From the NCBI GenBank assembly GCA_048013815.1, contig CM106586.1, positions 3,596,001 through 3,660,000 of the forward strand: a DNA stretch of 64,000 nucleotides. Reading direction: 5' to 3'. Made by a program: the position numbers and the translations under genes. Numbering within the stretch: position 1 is the first letter of the stretch; each line of letters begins with the position of its first letter. Positions 22,336-32,600 of this stretch are shown piece after piece. This DNA is from Setoptus koraiensis (taxonomy: Eukaryota; Arthropoda). A model generated the notes under the pieces. That model made no database searches, had not been told where the DNA came from, and saw nothing but the letters and a program-made list of their open reading frames with translations.

Positions 22336-22974
22336 TCACATAAAGTCATCATCAATGTCGAGGTCGTGGTCGTGGTCCTTGTTCGTTTTGAGCTTCACAG
22401 GCTCCAGTACTTCATTATAACTATTTAATCTCTCTAGTTCCTCTTTTTTCCTGTTTTCCTCTTTCTCTCGTTGCCTCTGCTCTCTCATTAGTTGGTGGCG
22501 TTTTTCCCTTTCCTTCCGATCCCTTTCTTCACGCTCTCCTCTGAAATCCACTCTGTCAACAACTCTCTTGGTTTTTTGCAGCCTGTTTATGATAGCATTA
22601 ATTCTTTTTTCTACTTTAACTTTTCTTACTTCTTTGTCATTGTGGAAAGATACTTGACCAACATCCATGGAAGGTGTCTTTTTTAGATTCGCCCAAGGCG
22701 TGTATACTATTTCGACGTCATTCATTTTATTACCTTGGATACTATTCGCTTTAACTAGCTGGCAACAGTCATCCAATACAGCGGTTGAGATACTATCTAT
22801 AGTTTCATTTTCCTTGAGTCTCAGGTAAACATGAGCCGATGATACTTTACTAACATGAAACCATACATCCTCAGGCCAACCCCATCTGATCAATTCCTCA
22901 TTTTCATGCTTGTCATTTCCCATGAAAATAAAAGCCGACGGCTGCACTACGGCCGATTCAAAGTAGATGACCAT
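22336..22974 (-). CDS. CCDC25: CCDC25, NFACT-R-type domain protein, single exon
   Basis: A 212-residue intronless frame, close to the roughly 208 residues of vertebrate CCDC25. Residues 1-115 form the NFACT-R-like domain (MVIYFES, IRWGWPEDVWFHVSKVSSAH, VYLRLKENETI, LVKANSIQGNKMNDVEIVYT, PWANLKKTPSMDVGQVSF). From about 120 to 190 the chain is a charged, Lys/Arg/Glu-rich coiled coil (REEREK-type repeats), and it ends with an acidic tail DDDFM. In mammals CCDC25 has been described as a plasma-membrane sensor of extracellular-trap DNA, but its broad eukaryotic spread suggests an older role related to NEMF/Tae2-type domains. In an arthropod the function is open. It lies head-to-tail with liprin-alpha and ADAM17. 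Assignment is firm. Confidence 0.95.
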   Translation of the reverse strand: MVIYFESAVVQPSAFIFMGNDKHENEELIRWGWPEDVWFHVSKVSSAHVYLRLKENETIDSISTAVLDDCCQLVKANSIQGNKMNDVEIVYTPWANLKKTPSMDVGQVSFHNDKEVRKVKVEKRINAIINRLQKTKRVVDRVDFRGEREERDRKEREKRHQLMREQRQREKEENRKKEELERLNSYNEVLEPVKLKTNKDHDHDLDIDDDFM

Positions 22975-23477
22975 TTTTTCCTAATAATCTTTGATCAATG
23001 AAAAATAAAAAATAATACAAGGTAATAACCTCAACCTCCGAGGTATAGGAACTGAAGTTTAGGCCTGGTGTATTTGTTAATAATTGCAGTAAACTGCTTT
23101 GGCAGATAATTAACAATCTGCTCAAGTAACCTGCCTGTGTGCGTCAATCTGTGTGCTTGCGCCTAGTCAATATCGATTTAAGCAATGGAACATCGGGAGA
23201 CCATATAGGAAGAAATCAATTTAGATTGATAAATGGAAAAAGGGACCGAGTAAATTAAATTGCGAAAATTTTACTGGAGATGTCCTCTCTAGGAATTGAT
23301 CATGGGAAATAATTAAACATTCTTTTTTATTTATTGGCCCGTGAGGCAATTGGCGTGGGATGACAGTGCGATATATCCGCACAGATATGCCTCACAAGAC
23401 CTCAAGGACGTTCTGATAGGAGGCGCTGCTCTGAAAGTTAACTGTGATCTCCAAGAGGGGCCGGGCGTCGCGGAGCG
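22975..23477. other. CCDC25-ADAM17 intergenic spacer
   Basis: About 500 bp holding the CCDC25 promoter and the ADAM17 3' UTR. The 60-codon plus-strand frame at 23341-23523 overlaps the ADAM17 3' end and is not supported as a gene. Confidence 0.5.
23326..23335 (-). terminator. polyadenylation signals of ADAM17
   Basis: The minus strand reads AATAAATAAA, two overlapping hexamers about 140 bp after the ADAM17 stop codon. Confidence 0.65.
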
Positions 23478-25892
23478 CTATATGGTGGTCTGCATAGACT
23501 CATGTGACATTGGGTTCGCTTGATGCGAGATTGAGTTGTCGTCAAAATAAGGTGGCAGAAACGCGCTGGAATGAGATGCAATATGACTACTTGATCCTTT
23601 GGTATTATTATTAATTGTATTAATATCTATCTCGTTGGTTAGTTGATCCATCAATAGTCTATCAAATCTGTCAACTAAGTATAACCCTATCAACCAAACA
23701 GGTACACTGATAAATAAGGCCACTAAAACAATGTTGTCGCGTAATACTTGAGCCACTGTAGAAAAGCTTATATCTTCGATGACATCCCAAAATCTCTCGA
23801 CGACATCTTGTACTTTTTGTTCGCAGCGGCCTTTTTCGCAAATTCCACGGTAACACAGAGTTCCATCGGCTAGTAAAGGCAATTTAGCACCATATTCATA
23901 AGGCCTGCACTGCTGCTGATCATAATTAACCGTAAACATGCAACACAATTTGCATGCATCATTTGGTTTCTCACACAAACAAGAAGTCAATCCTCTTGTT
24001 TCACAGAATGGCACACATTCGCCATTACGACATTGTCCTGTTCCTGTACAGTTGGTTCCGTCATCAGATGGAGGTGAATCTGGACATTCTGGCCTTGTAC
24101 CATCGCAGTATGATGCTTGTTTACATGAAAACGGCTCTTCGCTTCTACATAGCTGATTTGCCGGAGTTATCTGACAACTCTGGCAACACGGCGAATGTCT
24201 ATCACTACACATCATTCCTGGTCTCAATCTACACTTACTATCACAGCATTGATCTTCATATTTGAGGCCAACATCACCACCATCACATTCCTCTCCCTTT
24301 TCAACTATTCCATTTCCGCATAATCCTTTTTCCAAACTTGAGAAGCACTGATGTGATTTTTTTTGGAGCACGTGCCATACAGAGGTACGCGAGCATGGCG
24401 AAAAAAGCCTGTTGTTCCGATCAAAACCTTGAACGCTGTAAGCATGCATCAAGTAAGCACCTCCTTTGTCTGATTTTGGCGCGCACTTATTACTATCATG
24501 TTCTGCACCAAAGTTGTGTCCCAGTTCATGGGCAACAACTAAATCTGCTTGTCTAGTTATTAAGGTTTCTCCAGATATACTAAGTGATGTGCTTATGCCG
24601 GTGTTGAAATAAGATATAAAACCATCGCGTTCGTATCTTTCGCTGCATATGCCTCCAATCGAGCCAGGCCTAGCTGATGCTACAAAAGCCAACCCTAAGA
24701 CGGTTGAGTCAAATTTTCTGTAAGTTAATAGATGCGCCAAACAGTACCATCTACTGTCTGCGTGCCTTGAAAAATTTTCAAGAAATTCTTTAGCTCCCCA
24801 GGTTCTATTAGTTTCCATGTTATAATGCTTTTCGTTTTCAGAAGTAAGCTGGAAAGTGGTGTGGATTTCCAAAGAACGTACGGTGAATCCAATTTTGGTG
24901 TAAGGCTCGTTCTCTGAGTCATCAGCACTACTCCAAGTGGTGTTCATATAGATCATGTTAACTCTATCCATCAGACCTAATACATAATTTACAGTCGTGG
25001 GTAGACTTTGTCGTCCTACATGCGTGAAGAATAGCGTGTCAACAACTAGCAATAGAGAGCACCTATTTTTTATCTTCGGTTCTGCAACTATATAATCTGG
25101 TGATCGTTTGATTCGTTTAAAAGAATCAATTTCATTCGACATAGGCATATTTGATGAATTCAGATTATTTGATGAGTAATATTCGTTCATGTTCAAATTT
25201 TCACAATAAGCCTGTGGTTTGAAAGAGTTAGCCGATGAATTGTTAATACCTGTATAGTCATTGAGCTTGTAAACAATCATTGAGTCATTTAGTGATAGTT
25301 CAGATGAGGAACTCTTTAAGTTGTCTTGGTGTAAATAACAAGGTTCTATTATGATTAGATCATTTCCTGTCTTGATATGAGTAGCCATGATGGTGCCTTT
25401 CTCTAGAGAGTATTCATTACCTGACTCGCGGGTAATTTTATGACGGTGCTTGACATAAGAGGTAGTCTTGGCCATCATGGTGACGCTGGCCATTGAATGG
25501 GGATCACCTTCCAGTTTTCCTTGTAAAATTTGGTTCTCTACATTGTCGTAAGAATAGGGTTTCTTTTTTCCATTTTGGTCAATGGTATAAATTTTGAATG
25601 TGGGTGAGATCAAATTCGGTGATTGATTTAGAATGAGCTTGAATGTCCTGTCTAGAGCTTTGAATGATAATTTTCGTGCCGATGTTCTAGTGTCATCTTG
25701 ACCTGTGTCCCTAGTGACTAACGTTGTTTCTACAATGTCAGTTGATTTAATTATATCGAATTTTTCTAAATATGAGTGCGTAAATTCATCGTTCAAACAT
25801 AATGAGCCAATAGTCGATGTGGCGATTAATAATAATTTGATTAATAACTTGTAAGTTAGAAAAGGTGCATGCATTCTTGAATTGTGATCCAT
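23478..25892 (-). CDS. ADAM17: ADAM17/TACE-type membrane metalloprotease (sheddase), single exon
   Basis: An intronless 804-codon frame. Residues 7-32 (from MHAPFLTYKLL) form a signal peptide, and M1 or M7 could be the start. A prodomain runs to a furin-type RIKR at 260-263, with a Cys at 230 in a cysteine-switch-like position. The reprolysin domain carries HELGHNFGAEH at 455-465 with the zinc-binding histidines and catalytic Glu intact, followed by the Met-turn region (YLMHAYSV). A disintegrin-like domain starts near 523 (CGNGIVEKGEECD), then comes the ADAM17-specific membrane-proximal domain. After it the CANDIS stalk (EQKVQDVVERFWDVIEDISF, 692-711) is nearly identical to vertebrate ADAM17. 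A transmembrane helix spans about 720-741 and the cytoplasmic tail is short. It releases the ectodomains of membrane proteins. The catalytic machinery appears complete. It is transcribed divergently from latrophilin, about 2.1 kb between start codons. Confidence 0.97.
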   Translation of the reverse strand: MDHNSRMHAPFLTYKLLIKLLLIATSTIGSLCLNDEFTHSYLEKFDIIKSTDIVETTLVTRDTGQDDTRTSARKLSFKALDRTFKLILNQSPNLISPTFKIYTIDQNGKKKPYSYDNVENQILQGKLEGDPHSMASVTMMAKTTSYVKHRHKITRESGNEYSLEKGTIMATHIKTGNDLIIIEPCYLHQDNLKSSSSELSLNDSMIVYKLNDYTGINNSSANSFKPQAYCENLNMNEYYSSNNLNSSNMPMSNEIDSFKRIKRSPDYIVAEPKIKNRCSLLLVVDTLFFTHVGRQSLPTTVNYVLGLMDRVNMIYMNTTWSSADDSENEPYTKIGFTVRSLEIHTTFQLTSENEKHYNMETNRTWGAKEFLENFSRHADSRWYCLAHLLTYRKFDSTVLGLAFVASARPGSIGGICSERYERDGFISYFNTGISTSLSISGETLITRQADLVVAHELGHNFGAEHDSNKCAPKSDKGGAYLMHAYSVQGFDRNNRLFSPCSRTSVWHVLQKKSHQCFSSLEKGLCGNGIVEKGEECDGGDVGLKYEDQCCDSKCRLRPGMMCSDRHSPCCQSCQITPANQLCRSEEPFSCKQASYCDGTRPECPDSPPSDDGTNCTGTGQCRNGECVPFCETRGLTSCLCEKPNDACKLCCMFTVNYDQQQCRPYEYGAKLPLLADGTLCYRGICEKGRCEQKVQDVVERFWDVIEDISFSTVAQVLRDNIVLVALFISVPVWLIGLYLVDRFDRLLMDQLTNEIDINTINNNTKGSSSHIASHSSAFLPPYFDDNSISHQANPMSHESMQTTI

Positions 25893-26049
25893 AGTGTATG
25901 TGTGAAAAAATATGGACGCCTAGATGCCTGGAGTATATCCTGGTCAATGTTACAAGTAAAAAAATGCAATATCACTGTGTCATCGATGAGGTGCGAAACT
26001 TGATGATATCAACAATAAATGCTTTGTCGATGGTGATTTTGTGATAGCT

Positions 26050-26219
26050 AATAACAATTATGATAATAATAATACTAATAGCAATAATAGTGGCAATAAT
26101 AGTAATAATAATAGTAATAATAATAGCAATAATAGTAATAATAATAGCAATAATAATAATAGCAATAATAATAATAATAATAATAGCAATAATAATAATA
26201 ATAATAATAATAATAGCAG
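26050..26219. repeat. AAT/AGC trinucleotide microsatellite
   Basis: About 170 bp of AATAAT(AGC/AGT) units. It translates as poly-Asn/Ser on the plus strand and poly-Leu on the minus strand, both judged spurious. It sits about 160 bp upstream of the ADAM17 start. Confidence 0.9.
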
Positions 26220-26761
26220 AAATGGTGTACTAATTATAATAGTGTCAATAAATAATAATATCACTTTCACCTGTGATTTTGATCAACCGGTCAATCCGTG
26301 GCGATATGAGAGACAGGAGGAACAGATAGCGACACACACCAACAGTCACACAATAACAAGACAGTAACAAGCACTGCAGAAACGGCCATGCAACAAATGC
26401 GCAATGGCGAGTGCGCGTGCTGACTTATCGTGTTGTTATTTTATCTGCCCCATACACCATGGCACCGGCATCTTTCACCCAACCTGCAGGAATGTGTGTG
26501 ATTGTATTGTTGTCGCAGAGAGCTGAAGCTCGCGCTGAGAGAAGCGGCTCGCTAGTTTGTTTTTATTCTAATAATCCATCCCCGGCCGGGCCAAAATTGT
26601 CCTTGATGCTTCTTGAATTGACCAACACTCCTCAATTGATGATTCATCTCTTCTGTACTTTGGAAAGTACTTGAAAGTGACTTGAAACTTTCAAGTTGAA
26701 AGAATGTTCGGTGTGATCATCTTGCACCAGATGTCTCTGTCCCTCACTCATTGTTGGACTA

Positions 26762-27164
26762 GTGTTGGACTAAACGTATAATTTGGTGCGCCAAATTTGG
26801 AAGAGGCTGGGGGGCAAGCACTTTTTGCCAAATGTGCCAATTCGATATTGTGCATCAAATTCGCGCGAATTCTCTCAAATTTACCAAATTCACCAAAGTT
26901 TGAATCCACTAAATTCGCCAAATTTACCATACAATTTCATCGTTAAATTCTCAAGATTAGCTGTAAAAAACTAAATTTTGTTGACTTTTCAATGCAAATC
27001 TGGCAAATTGGTGAATTTGAACTTTTGTGAATTTGGCGAATTTGGTGAATTTGGTTGATTTTTAGTGAATTTGGTGTGCCAAATATCAAATTGGCACATT
27101 TGACAGAATGTGCTTGCCACCCCTTCAAAGTTTGGCTCATCAAAATACACATTTGGTCCAACAC
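26762..27164. repeat. long imperfect inverted repeat (fold-back element), arms about 170 bp
   Basis: Reading inward from both ends, GTGTTGGAC(T/C)AAA and, further in, GGCAAGCAC and CAAATGTGCCAATT(C/T)GATATT occur in inverted orientation. The left arm is roughly 26762-26930, the right arm roughly 26993-27164, and the loop about 60 bp. By eye the arms match at around 70 percent with small indels. An imperfect direct repeat (TGATC..CTTG..CACCAGATGTC) lies just outside on both sides, near 26713-26735 and 27270-27292. This could be a MITE-like or hairpin-RNA element. Confidence 0.75.
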
Positions 27165-27172
27165 TAATATCG

Positions 27173-27198
27173 AGCTCGTGTGACACTTCACACGAGCT
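27173..27198. repeat. perfect 11-bp hairpin (AGCTCGTGTGA / TCACACGAGCT)
   Basis: Two exact 11-bp inverted arms separated by CACT, immediately beside the right end of the fold-back element. Confidence 0.85.
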
Positions 27199-28009
27199 GT
27201 TACTGTGCACCCGACAGGCCATCTATCTCGTGCCAAACGTAACACGCTTCCACTGCGCGCGAAATGTTGTCATGATCTTGAGCACCAGATGTCCTACCAT
27301 GTTCCATTTATTGTTAGAACAACGCTTCCCACTGCACCATCTCTAAAACGATTTTTGGTGTTTGAAATGGGCGCCTATTTTGTGCACACACGACTGTACT
27401 GCACAAACAAAGCCACCATTGTGCATGGTGGGCACACAGCGCATGCGCCCGGTCGTTGCGCAGAAGCGACAGAGCAGCGAACGTTCGCTGCTTTGTTACT
27501 TCGAATTCGCATTCGAAATCGCATTCGAAATCGCATTCGAATGGCTGCCAGCTTTGGCTTTATCCGTTGATTGAATCATTCGTGGTTTGCCTCTTCATCG
27601 GCTCACGTCGCATTGTGTGTCAAGTGATCGTCGTCTCAAGCAAGTTACTAAATCAACTGTCAGCCATCATCAGCGAGCACAACAATAATAGTACAAGTGC
27701 ATGCATATTGGCCCATGTCGACCTGTAATCATTGTTCAGTTTGATTATTACTTCGCACCATGAAGATTCTTGGCTTGTCACAGTCAGCACACGATTTTGT
27801 TGGGCCCCAGCATCAAGTAGCCCCGTTGTGAGTGACTTGCAAATGCAGTGTACACCAAATGCGTCGCAATCATAATCGTAATCTTAGTTATTATCAGCGT
27901 CGATGAAAAAGAAGCCAGAAGCGTTGATCAAGACAGCAACAACAGCAGCAACAACAACAAGCCACCAGAAGATAGAAGAATCAGCAGCTTTTATAGAATC
28001 AGCACAATA

Positions 28010-28226
28010 ATGAGCCGCCACATCACAATGACAACTCGCACCACAAGCGGGCACCTCTTGCTGGCCGCTCTGTTGATGCTGGCCAGCACAGCACAAATAT
28101 TCAAATGTGATCCACAATTATCCCAATTATCCCAATTATCGTCATTGTCGAGCCACCAATTAGGCCGGCAAGCAGCATCACAATCACAGCTTTCGCGTCT
28201 CAAGCGCGACATGTCGGAGCTCGAAG
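28010..28226 (+). CDS. Cirl: latrophilin (Cirl/ADGRL) exon 1: signal peptide and spacer
   Basis: ATG at 28010 opens 72 codons plus one base before a GTAAGT donor at 28227 (phase 1). The N-terminus has a clear signal peptide (core HLLLAALLMLASTAQIF). A short Ser/Gln/Leu-rich stretch follows, then RLKR, a possible furin-type cleavage site. The phase-1 end matches the phase-1 start of the exon at 42231 on the same strand. Joined, they place a signal peptide ahead of the lectin domain, as expected for this receptor family. The link to the downstream exons is an inference from phase, orientation and domain order; an intervening small exon cannot be excluded. The frame is open upstream to a stop at 27833 but lacks another ATG. 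Confidence 0.65.
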
Positions 28227-28739
28227 GTAAGTTGAGACTCGACAGACTGATTAAACCAATCTGATCTTGTTTGTGGCGAGTGATTCGTGGAGGCAAGGGC
28301 AAGTGAATGTCTTAATCACACGGAATTCATCATCGTTCGACTGTCATGCTGTCGTCGTCACACAAGTTGTAAGTGGCGGCTGCTGCTATAAGTGGCCTGA
28401 GTCTCATGCCGGCGATCTCGTTCCAGCGAAACTCGTTCGAATGTCCAAGTGCGAGTGCTGACACAAACAAGTGCCCAGTGAGCCCACTCTCACGGTTAAT
28501 AAACTCATAAACTGTGTGTCGGGTACAACGATAAGATAGAACGAGATAGATATTGATATAGATGGATATTGATGTAACTGGCAGCATCGTTGGCAGCGCC
28601 GGGCCAGCAGCCACTAGAACGACGAGCAGCAAGTGGCTGCTGATCGCTCGTTTTCAATTAAATACAATAATAACACATAATGCTGTATCATGGGCGAGTG
28701 TCCGTCATGGGCATTGAGCGAGAGCCTCACTTGCTGGCG

Positions 28740-28786
28740 GATGATAATACACGACGTGGCTGGCGTCGTCGTGTATTATTATCATC
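28740..28786. repeat. hairpin-forming inverted repeat in latrophilin intron 1
   Basis: Left arm 28740-28756 (GATGATAATACACGACG) pairs with right arm 28767-28786, which is its exact reverse complement apart from one extra TAT. The loop is about 10 nt. Confidence 0.85.
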
Positions 28787-29579
28787 ATGTTGCATTAGTT
28801 TCATCGTGGATGCTGCTAGTATGAGCGTAGAGCGATAGTAGAGTGGTCAGTTTGAGTATGCGTCTAGTTTGACCAATGGAGAGCAACGTTTTGGCCGTTG
28901 CAGGCCTGAGAGCAGGGCATCTGAGAGCTTCTGAGAAAATGTGTTACTACCACCTACCGCGCCGTGAATGGCCATCCTCAATCATGATGAGCATCGCTAA
29001 CAGTAGCATCCTTGTTCTCTACGACTTGTTGTTTCTGGCGTGTCGTCGTCGTTGTTGCTGTTGTTGTTGTTGATACTGTTGTTACTCGCATTGGCACGAC
29101 AGCCAGTTGCAAAGAGAGCGAATTACATAAGCGCATAACGCAGTGAGCAATAACAACCGACAAGAGCGATGAAGATCAACATTAAAAGTCATAACTTTTC
29201 CACATGGCCATCGCATTATTAGCTATCAGCGTCGAGTGCTACAGTGTCAGTTGCGTAACAGGCGCTGCTATCATGGTCATGATTCGTGCCTGGCCCTAGT
29301 CAATTCTAATCCATTCAAAAGTAGCAGCCATGATTTAGTGTTGCCGGCTCATTATGCGAGCGTCACATTCTTCATTGTGGCCGTCGCTGTTGTCGCTGTC
29401 GCTGTCTAACCTTAAATGTTGTTATGTAACACGGCACACGCATGAGCATGTTTGTGCATTTGTGCATTTGTGTGTATTTTTGAGAATTATCGCCACCGAC
29501 GGCCATTGAAAATATTCAAATGTGTTGCACTCGAGCCCGAAGAGAGTTGAACTTTCGTGCCAAACTCTCACTGTTTGTC

Positions 29580-29624
29580 GCCCCGTTCGCCCCGCTCGCC
29601 CGTTCGCCCGCTCGCCCGCTCGCC
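29580..29624. repeat. 8-bp tandem array (CGCTCGCC type)
   Basis: Imperfect octamer copies CG(C/T)TCGCC within GC-rich intron DNA. Confidence 0.75.
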
Positions 29625-32600
29625 TGTTAGCCGGCCCACTGCGTGCCGGCTCATATCGGCTGGCATATCGGTTGCTGATAGGCCAGACATGAGCCGCTGC
29701 GAGCTCATTTGAGCCGCTGTGGACCTATTCGGGCAGATACGAGCCGCTGCGAGCAGATATGAGGAGCGGGCGGCACGAGTGCCCGTCGATAATAAATCAA
29801 ATCGCAACCCAGTGTAAAATAACAAACTTGCGCAACATCGTCGCCAGTAATGATATTTTAACGATCTGCGTTTATGGCCGCCCGGCCGATAGGTAGCGTG
29901 TTGCAATTATTGCGACAGTAGTCGCTTCGAACGGCGCTTCGAAGGGCCCCAGCCAGCGCCGCGGAGAGCGCCGCTAACGGTAACTGTTTGTTTGGCCGAT
30001 TGTCGACCAAACAAACAGCGCAGCAGTGGCGCCCAGAATTGCACGTGTTGCATTGAGTGATATGCAAATGATTAATCGCGCGCTGGGGCCATAATCGATC
30101 ACCGGCCATATCTATTATGTGTGTAATATCTCTGCAGCGGCACCGCCATGCGACACGCAAACTGACTGGCGCGAACCGACCGACGCGAACCGACCCGCCG
30201 ACCGGCTCAGACTGACGCGAACAGACTGACGCGAACCGACCGACCGACCGACGGACTGGAAGCGCAGGGCCGCACGTTGGCGCAATTTCGCGACAACGGG
30301 CCGGAAAATGACAAGGAAATGGCCGCTCGAGTCACTTAACCCCTCGTTCGATCATCGTTCATGACGGCTCTAATGAGCATGGGATTTATTTTGATAGTGG
30401 CCGTCAGTGGCTGGTGCGGCTGGCTGTGAATTCATTTGCTTGCTCCATTATGCGCCGTCGTTATTGTTATAATTCGCGTCGCTTATCTTGTTGCTGGTCG
30501 TGGTGGCGAACAAGAACGAAGAATAAAAGAATTCTCTGCCGTCATCATCATTCAATTTGACGAGAGAGCTTTTTGCGCCCGCCACTGACCCATTGGCAGC
30601 GACCAACAAAGTGTCTCATTATTGTTCGCTGCCCACAACAACCGTTCTTCGCCGGTTCTTTGCCGGTCTTTGCCGGCACCAGAATTGATGGGCGCCCGCT
30701 CTGCCCGAGAGCGCAGGCCCGAGAGCGCCAGCGAAACATGGCTGGCGTGTTTCGCTGGAAATGCCACTAGATTAGTTGCGCGAATCAGCCCGTGCCATAC
30801 CGAGGAATGGCCATTCTTTCGTGCCCGTCGTTCGGGCCGTTCGAACGTCGAACGTTCGCGTCAGCGTTACAATGGGCGACCTCGGTGCGCCCGACGCACA
30901 GTCGGCCGACTCGGCCGACAGTTGGAAGGCGGCGTTCGCGGCAGCGCCCGCCGAACGAGCGCTCCACGAGCACGCCGGCCGAAGCACTTCAAGCACGAGC
31001 TCACCTTTTGTTGTTGCTGATGGTGTTGTTGTCATTAGTTAAATTGCATTAATTCTGTCGCTCGTGTCTGCTGGTCGGGCACCGGCACACACCGGCCCAA
31101 CGTTCGCTCTCCCATTGCGGCCGGGCCCGGCCCGGCCAACGAGACCGGGCCGACTGCCGGCGACGACTGCCGGCGACGACTGCCGGCAGCGCGGCTGCCG
31201 GGGCTGGGGCTGCGGGCTGACCCGGTTGGCGCGGGTCGCAGTTTCACAGCGAAGCCCCCAATAATTCAATAACGATCTGTATTGTTGTCGGGGCAGTGCA
31301 TTGTGCCGGCAGCACCACTTCATATAATGTACAATATACAATAATACACAATATGCAAATACAATATAATAATAATATAATACTTTGCTATTTACATTTA
31401 ATTTTTGTTTGCTCGCTCGCAATTACGGGCCCCCATTATTGTTCCATATGCCACCAGTGCTCTCACTACTTGTCAGTGATCACCATTGAATGTGACAACT
31501 GCGACTGAGCGCACCAACAATCCCATCACGCCAGTCGAGCCGATCTCTCCCTTTCGCGAGCGCCTCTCCCTTTCGCGAGCGCCTCTCCCTTTCGAGAGCG
31601 TCTCTCCCTGGCTGCCATGCACTCGTATTTGTATATTTATGCATTTAAATATATTCATAAGATACTTTGCACAATTATCTGTGTGTATCTGTGTCTCGAC
31701 ATGGCATGGGTCGCACGGCTCACAGCTCGGCGATAAGCGACAGGCCGCGTCCGCGCACTTGATTTATGCCGGCTACTCAATCTTGGCGCTCCGGTGTCAG
31801 CTGACAAACAAAGCAACAAGGCAGTCTTACATCAAAGAAGTGTCACTGGGTACATTGTAGCAACTCACCTGAGACTCACCTGAGACTCACGCGAGACTCA
31901 CCCGAGACTCGCCTGAGCGACGCAAACGCAATGATTGAGCGGCGCTCTAATCAGCGCTGCCAGTGACGTAATCAGGCGACTTGAGCGCACTTGTCACAAT
32001 AAATAATATTTAATCATAATGTTCAATTTGATACTGATACTGCCAATAAATAATATGATTAACTGTGTCGTAAAAGGCACAAGCGCCATAAATCAGCATC
32101 GCCGGCGACAGTGTCACCGCGCTGCTTATCGTGCGCGATTATCTATGGGCGCTTACCTAAACGGCCAAGCTAAATGCATGCGATACGGCGATACTGACAA
32201 GACGATTGTGAGATGTTGCGATGTTGCGACTGGATACCGACGGGCAGACGCTCGCCGGCCATTGTGCGCCAATCAAGGTGAGCCGGACTCGAGCGGGCAG
32301 AGGCAGAGAGCAAGAGTTGCCGCCCGTGCCGGCATGAATGGTGGAGTGGTGGACAAAACGGCGCTGCGTTCGTCGTGTTCGCGGCCCGGAGCAACTCGTT
32401 GAAAGTGCGAATATATCGCAGCGATTCGCAGCGATTCGCCGAACGGCAATTATCCGCGCCGGTCTGTGGGAGACGCGCTGGCACGCCGCTCCGACAAACC
32501 GGCCAGCGTCGACAAGTATGCCGTGGGTGCGCCACCTTTAACCTTGCTCGTTTGTTTGTTTGCCCGCTGACGACTTCATTTAACTTTGTGCTAATCTCGC

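Larger units (their letters stand above)
25893..28009. other. divergent intergenic/5' region between ADAM17 and latrophilin
   Basis: About 2.1 kb between divergent start codons. It should hold both promoters and 5' UTRs. It contains an AAT/AGC microsatellite (26050-26219), a ~400-bp fold-back element (26762-27164), a perfect 11-bp hairpin (27173-27198) and several short upstream ATG frames just before the latrophilin start (for example at 27843 and 27860). No additional protein gene is supported. Confidence 0.6.

Noticed and set aside
26058-26270. Minus-strand poly-Leu frame near ADAM17
   Set aside because: A direct translation of the AAT/AGC microsatellite.
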